Program-made: the position numbers and the translations under genes
In this document: one piece after another, positions 6,547 to 10,519 of the stretch
How positions within the stretch are numbered: the stretch's first letter is position 1
Layout: every line of letters starts with the position of its first letter
Notes under the pieces: generated by a model
Told to the model about the DNA's origin: nothing
The model's input: only the letters and a program-made list of their open reading frames with translations
Database searches by the model: none
DNA from: GCA-2683135 sp964507445
GTDB lineage: Bacteria > Planctomycetota > GCA-002687715
Length of the DNA stretch: 10,519 nucleotides
Direction: 5' to 3'
Assembly (NCBI GenBank): GCA_964507445.1
Contig: CAZDQF010000033.1
Span: forward strand, 1-10,519

Positions 6547-8699
6547 GGCGTGACGACGGGCTCAGGATAGACGGCGACGGAGCAATGCACCGCGCCGTTT
6601 CGTCGCTGGCTCTCGGCGCAGGGGATCTCGATGACGCGAACCCCGGCCCCGAGCGTCGAACGGAACGCCGCCTTCGCCGCCAGGTCCACGGCCTCCGCGA
6701 TCTTCCCGCTGTAGGTGGGCATGAGGTACGCGCCGGGGACCTGCACACCGTTGACCGTGGTGATGCTGCGGGGGCCGTCCGAGAAGCTGGGGACGGCGAC
6801 CACGCGGATGTTCAGAGACCTCAGTTGGTCCGCGAGCCTGGAGCGAAGTTCGCCCTGGCGTCGGTACGCGCGCAGGTGAGCCATCTGGTGTCCCCGTCCG
6901 CTCATGGCGGCGGAGGACAAGGTCCCGGCGGCGAACTGATCCAGGGCTGCCAGGACCCGTTGGAAGTTACCCAGTGCGCGATGGATGTCGCGGTTGGAGA
7001 ACTGGTGGATGAACCCCACGGGGAAGGCGCCTCGTGGGTCGGCCGCCGCGGCGACGATCTGGGAGAACGTGCGGAGGAACGGGTCGCGGAGGGCTTCGTC
7101 GGTCTTCGAACCCTCCAGCAAGCGCCGCAGCTCCGCCTCCGCTTCGGTGTTCAGGATGTCCATTTCACGGAACACCTTGAGGGCCTGACCCAGGACAAGG
7201 CGGCAGGCCTCGTCGGTGTCTTCCACGAACGCGATGAGCTCGTCGCCGACCGCGCGGAACGTGACGTCGTAGTCGATGTGGAAGGAGATGGAGGGCAGGA
7301 CCACGCAACGTTCGACGCCCAGCTCCGCGGCGAAGGCCGCGAGGGTTTGCTGGCGGTTGAGGCCCAGGGCCCGGTTGCGCGCGATCTCTCCTTCTCCCAG
7401 GAAGGCCCAACGCTCTCCGTGCCCGGGGTGGCGGACCACCAGGATGTCACCGCCCTGGAACAGGAGAGGGGATTGATAGACCCGGTGCCCCGCGGCCCGC
7501 AGCGCGTCGAACAGGTAGGTGTCTCCGGGTATGAACGTGGAACCGTCCTGGCCGAAGGAGGCGTAGCGGGGGAGCAGGGTGGCGGCTGCCCGGTTCCCGG
7601 CTTCATCGACACAGGACCCCGCCTTGCCGTTGTCCTGCGCCCACTGGGAGACGGGACCGCTGGAGAGGACCACGCGGATGCGGTCGCGGACCCCTGCTGG
7701 AAGGTCGGCGGCGGACTCCCGGAGCACGTCCAGGAAGCGCGGCTCGATGTGCGCGAAGACCGTGGCGTCCGGCAGTGCGGCGGCCACCCGGCCCATGACC
7801 TCCACAGCGCCCCCGTCTTCGAGCCCGCCCCAGGAGTCGCCCCGGCTCAGCTGGACCCTCACCGCCGCCGCCGGAGCTCCCCCTGATTCATCGGCTGCCC
7901 GGAACCCCGGTGCGCTGGGAACGAAACGCATCTCGGTCCCGGCCCATCGTTGCTTGACCGTGGATGTCTTCTCACCGGAAGCCAACTCCCTGGCGACGTT
8001 GCGCAGCAGCGCCGCGGCGTCGCCGTCTGGGGCGAAGTAGGGCAGCCAATCCACGGGAAAGCCCAGCTTCTTGAGCGTCTCGAGGCTCCGAGTGGGAGAG
8101 CCCTCGACCTCTGCGGGGCCGAGGCGGGAGACCGCCTCCACCAGAGTTCGGAGCAGCCCTTCGGAGGCCAGATCCCGGGCGATGACCTGGGCCGCTCCGA
8201 GGTCCTTGCCCGTGGATCCCGCCTGTGGATCCTCGGACGGCCAGGGTCGTGTGTCCGCGCGAAAACCCCGTACGGATGGGCGACCGTCCGAGACCGCTTC
8301 GCGATGTGCCCGGGTCTCCGCAGAGACCTCTGGCAGCGCCATCGTGGCCAGGGTGGTCGCCGCCGCTCGAGCAGGGTCCGCAGGCTTCTCCGTGACCCCG
8401 AACTCCGGCGGAGGGATCATGGACTGGAGCTGCAGCCGACGTTGATGGAAGGAGTCCTGGATGATCCGGTCTGCGATGCTGGCCAGCAGCTCATCCCCCA
8501 ACTCCAGATCCGCCACGCTCTGGCCGACCCCGAGAAGCTGGGAGGTGACGTTGCCTCGGACTTCATCCTCGACGCTCTCGGGAGCGCGGCGCTCTTCGGA
8601 CTCACCGGATTCGGTCGGTTCCTGCCCAGGCCACCAGACCACGGCGACGATCCCCACCGTCGCGGCGATGACCATGATCCACAGCTTGCGGGAACCCAC
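6543..8699 (-). CDS. Membrane-anchored pentein-fold protein, protein-arginine-deiminase-like
   Basis: A 718-residue protein with a short basic N-terminus (Arg4, Lys5) and one transmembrane helix at about 7-23, probably a signal anchor that leaves the rest outside the cytoplasm. Residues 25-275 are acidic and Ala-rich with no domain I recognise. The C-terminal half carries a pentein (guanidino-group-modifying) signature. 'QWAQDNG' has Asp356, like the WMQDE motif of protein-arginine deiminases. 'FQGGDILVV' (414-422) resembles the GGN/GGS turn. 'FHIDYDVTF' has His474 and Asp476, followed by 'DELIAFVED'. 'NGAVHCSVAV' holds the nucleophile Cys706, as in 'GEVHCGT' of PADs and 'GIHCITQQ' of agmatine deiminases. 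All four catalytic positions are present in the expected order, so hydrolysis of peptidyl-arginine or another guanidino compound is plausible. The start is GTG, with GGAAGG about 9 bases upstream. It lies 51 bases downstream of the DUF2871-like gene and is likely cotranscribed. Confidence 0.78.
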   Translation of the reverse strand: MGSRKLWIMVIAATVGIVAVVWWPGQEPTESGESEERRAPESVEDEVRGNVTSQLLGVGQSVADLELGDELLASIADRIIQDSFHQRRLQLQSMIPPPEFGVTEKPADPARAAATTLATMALPEVSAETRAHREAVSDGRPSVRGFRADTRPWPSEDPQAGSTGKDLGAAQVIARDLASEGLLRTLVEAVSRLGPAEVEGSPTRSLETLKKLGFPVDWLPYFAPDGDAAALLRNVARELASGEKTSTVKQRWAGTEMRFVPSAPGFRAADESGGAPAAAVRVQLSRGDSWGGLEDGGAVEVMGRVAAALPDATVFAHIEPRFLDVLRESAADLPAGVRDRIRVVLSSGPVSQWAQDNGKAGSCVDEAGNRAAATLLPRYASFGQDGSTFIPGDTYLFDALRAAGHRVYQSPLLFQGGDILVVRHPGHGERWAFLGEGEIARNRALGLNRQQTLAAFAAELGVERCVVLPSISFHIDYDVTFRAVGDELIAFVEDTDEACRLVLGQALKVFREMDILNTEAEAELRRLLEGSKTDEALRDPFLRTFSQIVAAAADPRGAFPVGFIHQFSNRDIHRALGNFQRVLAALDQFAAGTLSSAAMSGRGHQMAHLRAYRRQGELRSRLADQLRSLNIRVVAVPSFSDGPRSITTVNGVQVPGAYLMPTYSGKIAEAVDLAAKAAFRSTLGAGVRVIEIPCAESQRRNGAVHCSVAVYPEPVVTP

Positions 8700-8750
8700 G
8701 TCCGTCAGCCTTCCCTTATCCCATCCATGACGCGTGACACGATCAAATCC

Positions 8751-9290
8751 CTACCGGGGTGTTCGCAGGCTGCGAAACAGGGCGACGGCGAAGATACCGA
8801 CGCTGATCCCCATGCCTGCGTGGGCGATCCCGTAGACCACATGCCGGACCCAGACGTAGCCACCGAAGAATGTGGCGTCTACGGTGGCCAGATCGATGGT
8901 CCCCCAGCGGACGCTCAGGAGCACGTGGTAGCCCTTGTAGAGCATGAGGGTGACCGTCACGGCGGTGAGGACCAGGTACCAGGTGAGCCAGCGGAGGGAG
9001 CGGGTGGTGAGCTCGGCGCCCCCCACTTTGCGGGCCAGGAGCAGCGCACCCGCGATCCCCAGGGGCATCAGCACGCCGGTGACGAAGATGTGACCGTGAA
9101 CCAGCGCCAGGTGGATCACCGCCTCCAACCGAAGCCCGGGCTCCACGTCTTCGTAGGTCAGCTTCTTGGCGGATTCCTGGAACAGGATGCCGGAGAGGAG
9201 GCCGACCACGATCATGACCATCCCGTAGCGCAGCAGGCGTCGGACGACGGTGGCGTAGTGGTCCGGCAGAGGGCTCGGAGTCGCTGTCAT
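8751..9290 (-). CDS. Four-helix membrane protein resembling DUF2871
   Basis: A 179-residue integral membrane protein with four predicted helices at about 23-38, 60-86, 100-126 and 148-173. The pattern 'GLLSGILFQESAKK', then 'HLALVHGHIFVTGVL' in helix 2, 'LMLYKGYHVLL' in helix 3 and 'GIAHAGMGISVGI' in helix 4 resembles the DUF2871 family, recalled from memory. Intramembrane histidines (His60, His65, His67, His157) are a feature of the fold and could bind haem or metal, but that is speculation. The family has no established function that I know of. The ATG has no good Shine-Dalgarno upstream, so the start is less sure, although no better in-frame start precedes helix 1. It precedes the pentein-like gene on the same strand with a short gap, suggesting one transcript. 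Confidence 0.72.
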   Translation of the reverse strand: MTATPSPLPDHYATVVRRLLRYGMVMIVVGLLSGILFQESAKKLTYEDVEPGLRLEAVIHLALVHGHIFVTGVLMPLGIAGALLLARKVGGAELTTRSLRWLTWYLVLTAVTVTLMLYKGYHVLLSVRWGTIDLATVDATFFGGYVWVRHVVYGIAHAGMGISVGIFAVALFRSLRTPR

Positions 9291-9503
9291 GGCAGGAGCT
9301 TAGCAGTGGGCCGTCGGGACGGTGAAACCGGATCGATCGTTCCGTTATGCACCCGTTGCCGCGGAGGAGACGTGGGGTCGGGGTCCTCCGCCCCCGAAGG
9401 GTGCTCACACCCAGTAGGATGGAAGGGAGGTGCCCGGTTTCACGTCGAGACTCGGAAGCGCCCCCATCCGGTTCTCGGAACCTGGTCCACAGGAGGTCGG
9501 CAG
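9291..9503. promoter_or_regulatory. Divergent intergenic region with inverted repeats and hairpins
   Basis: Both flanking genes read outwards, so promoters for the DUF2871-like/pentein unit and for the NPCBM-like gene should lie here. No convincing -35/-10 pair was found. Structure is abundant: a near-palindrome at 9330-9343 (GGATCGA with TCGTTCC, one mismatched pair), a stem of GCGGAGGA (9361-9368) with TCCTCCGC (9384-9391), GGGTG/CACCC (9399-9403 with 9408-9412) and GGTTC/GAACC (9470-9474 with 9478-9482). AGGAGG at 9491-9496 is the Shine-Dalgarno for the rightward gene. Confidence 0.5.
9318..9446. repeat. Dispersed inverted repeat in the divergent intergenic region
   Basis: GTGAAACCGG at 9322-9331 recurs inverted as CCGGTTTCAC at 9434-9443. 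With a one-base deletion the match extends to GACGGTGAAACCGG (9318-9331) against CCGGTTTCACGTC (9434-9446). The arms are about 100 bases apart, one near each divergent gene, as might be expected for paired regulator sites. This is inference from the repeat alone. Confidence 0.45.
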
Positions 9504-10519
9504 ATGAGGTGCAGGACTGTCTGGGTCGCGACGTTGGCCGTGTTGATGGTGGGCGTAGCGGTCGCACCCGCGTCGGCGCAGATCTTCGATCTGGCGGATG
9601 TGGTCGGCGGAGGAAACGGCACCCTCCCGGGAACGGGCACCGCCACCGGTTTCCCTAACAACACCGGTTCGGTGTTCCTCCCGCAGCCCGGCAACATGTA
9701 CGTGGACGGGATCTTCGTGCCGCTCGCCGGGGCGGCGACCCAGATCACCAGCACGGGACTCACTCACGACTTCTCACCGTTCGTCTCCACGGGGTCGACC
9801 TACGGCGGGCCGTCCAACGGGGCGACCTCCAACGACCCGTCGAATCTCAACGGCAACCCCAACTACACCGGCGATCCGTACAATCACTCCATCATGACGG
9901 TGCATTCGAACGTCGGGATCACCTTCGATCTGCAGGCCATCAGAATGACCAATCCGGGGATCTCCGTGTTCAACGCCAACGCGGGGGGAGCGTGCACCAT
10001 CAACAGTGAGGTGTTCGTCCTGCTGGACGGCAGCCTGGTCACTCAGGCAGGCCCCTTTGGCAACAGTAACTTCACGACCATCAGCATCCCCATCCCGCCG
10101 ACCGCCAGCTACCTGACCCTGGCCATGGGCGACGGCAACACGGGAGGGATCAACTGCGCGCACGGGTACTTCGGCGATCCCTTCCTCTCCAACGGGGCCG
10201 CGCTGCGGGCGTTGAGCATCTCGCAACCCCTTCCAGGGACCCTGCAGGTGGAGAACATCGGCTGCACGCCTCTGAACCCCTACATCACGGCCTACACGTT
10301 CAGTCCGGGGGCCTTCCCCAACGGCTGGTTCTTCGGCATCGACATCAGCTGGTTCAACCTGTTGCTGCAGGCCACCGACCCCCTCGGCCCTCCGACCAAC
10401 GGCTTCTTCGACGCTAACGGCGGGTCTCTCTGGGTGCTGCCGGGAGGGGTCCCCCCGGGGCTCACGCTCTACGCCGTCACCGTGGATATCGACCCCACCA
10501 CGGGGCAGCCCACCCCCAC
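9504..10519 (+). CDS. Secreted NPCBM-like protein, 3' end outside window
   Basis: The frame runs off the right edge after 338 codons without a stop. A signal peptide is clear: Arg2 and Arg4, a hydrophobic core at about 7-21, and cleavage near 'APASA|Q' at 25. Residues 40-130 are Gly/Asn/Thr/Pro-rich. About 135-228 looks like an NPCBM-type beta sandwich: 'GITFDLQAIR', 'EVFVLLDGSLV', then 'SYLTLAMGDGNTGGINCAHGYFGDP', where the 'xxDGxxG...HxxFGDP' ending corresponds to the family's closing strands. From residue 249 there is a second domain ('GCTPLNPYI', 'FFDANGGSLWVLPGGVPPGLTLY') typical of secreted planctomycete proteins. AGGAGG 7 bases upstream sets the start. It is likely an extracellular carbohydrate- or surface-binding protein. 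Any further domains lie outside the window. Confidence 0.82.
   Translation, partial: MRCRTVWVATLAVLMVGVAVAPASAQIFDLADVVGGGNGTLPGTGTATGFPNNTGSVFLPQPGNMYVDGIFVPLAGAATQITSTGLTHDFSPFVSTGSTYGGPSNGATSNDPSNLNGNPNYTGDPYNHSIMTVHSNVGITFDLQAIRMTNPGISVFNANAGGACTINSEVFVLLDGSLVTQAGPFGNSNFTTISIPIPPTASYLTLAMGDGNTGGINCAHGYFGDPFLSNGAALRALSISQPLPGTLQVENIGCTPLNPYITAYTFSPGAFPNGWFFGIDISWFNLLLQATDPLGPPTNGFFDANGGSLWVLPGGVPPGLTLYAVTVDIDPTTGQPTP

Noticed and set aside
6585..7886. 433-codon plus-strand frame opposite the pentein gene
   Set aside because: It is entirely antisense to a gene with clear catalytic motifs, is rich in Gly/Arg/Asp/Val with no domain, and has no Shine-Dalgarno. It is a by-product of GC-biased codon use.
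8743..9567. 274-codon minus-strand frame overlapping the DUF2871-like gene
   Set aside because: Its sequence is Arg/Pro-rich without membrane segments, whereas the overlapping frame gives four clean transmembrane helices.

Overview
The window is GC-rich bacterial DNA with long GC-biased reading frames, a GTG start supported by a Shine-Dalgarno at two genes, and mostly good Shine-Dalgarno sites. The two genes cut by the window ends encode secreted beta-rich proteins of a style common in marine Planctomycetota: a signal peptide, a galactose-binding-like or NPCBM-like module, then a Gly/Pro/Asn-rich domain of the form 'GCTPLNPYI...FDANGGSLWVLP'. Planctomycetota, possibly an uncultured marine lineage, is therefore the best guess. 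This is inference from protein style; no rRNA or marker gene is present.

Layout. At the left end, on the minus strand, is the N-terminal part of a secreted CBM4/9-like protein, open at the window edge. Next, also on the minus strand, is a complete cytoplasmic nitrilase-superfamily amidohydrolase with an intact Glu-Lys-Cys triad. Diverging from it is a tight plus-strand operon of three nucleotide-sugar enzymes: a soluble CapD/LegB-type 4,6-dehydratase, a hydrolysing UDP-GlcNAc 2-epimerase (NeuC/LegG family) and a DegT/DnrJ/EryC1/StrS PLP aminotransferase (LegC/PglE type). Together they match three steps of a bacillosamine-to-legionaminic-acid-like route. The acetyltransferase, the sialic-acid-synthase-like enzyme and the CMP-transferase of that route are not in the window. 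A separate plus-strand gene then encodes a small exported protein made almost entirely of two secretin-N (NolW-like) domains, with an unusually complete Shine-Dalgarno sequence.

A short convergent intergenic region with two GC-rich hairpins separates this from a minus-strand pair: a four-helix membrane protein resembling DUF2871 and, 51 bases downstream of it, a large membrane-anchored pentein-fold protein. The latter carries the Asp, His-x-Asp and Cys signature of protein-arginine deiminases and agmatine deiminases. It is the most unusual gene here. The right end holds a divergent, hairpin-rich intergenic region and the start of a secreted NPCBM-like protein that runs off the window.

The genes suggest a cell-envelope or surface theme: surface-sugar synthesis, an exported secretin-N protein, an exported arginine-modifying-like enzyme and two secreted adhesin- or CBM-like proteins. 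No mobile elements, CRISPR arrays, tRNAs or rRNAs were seen.
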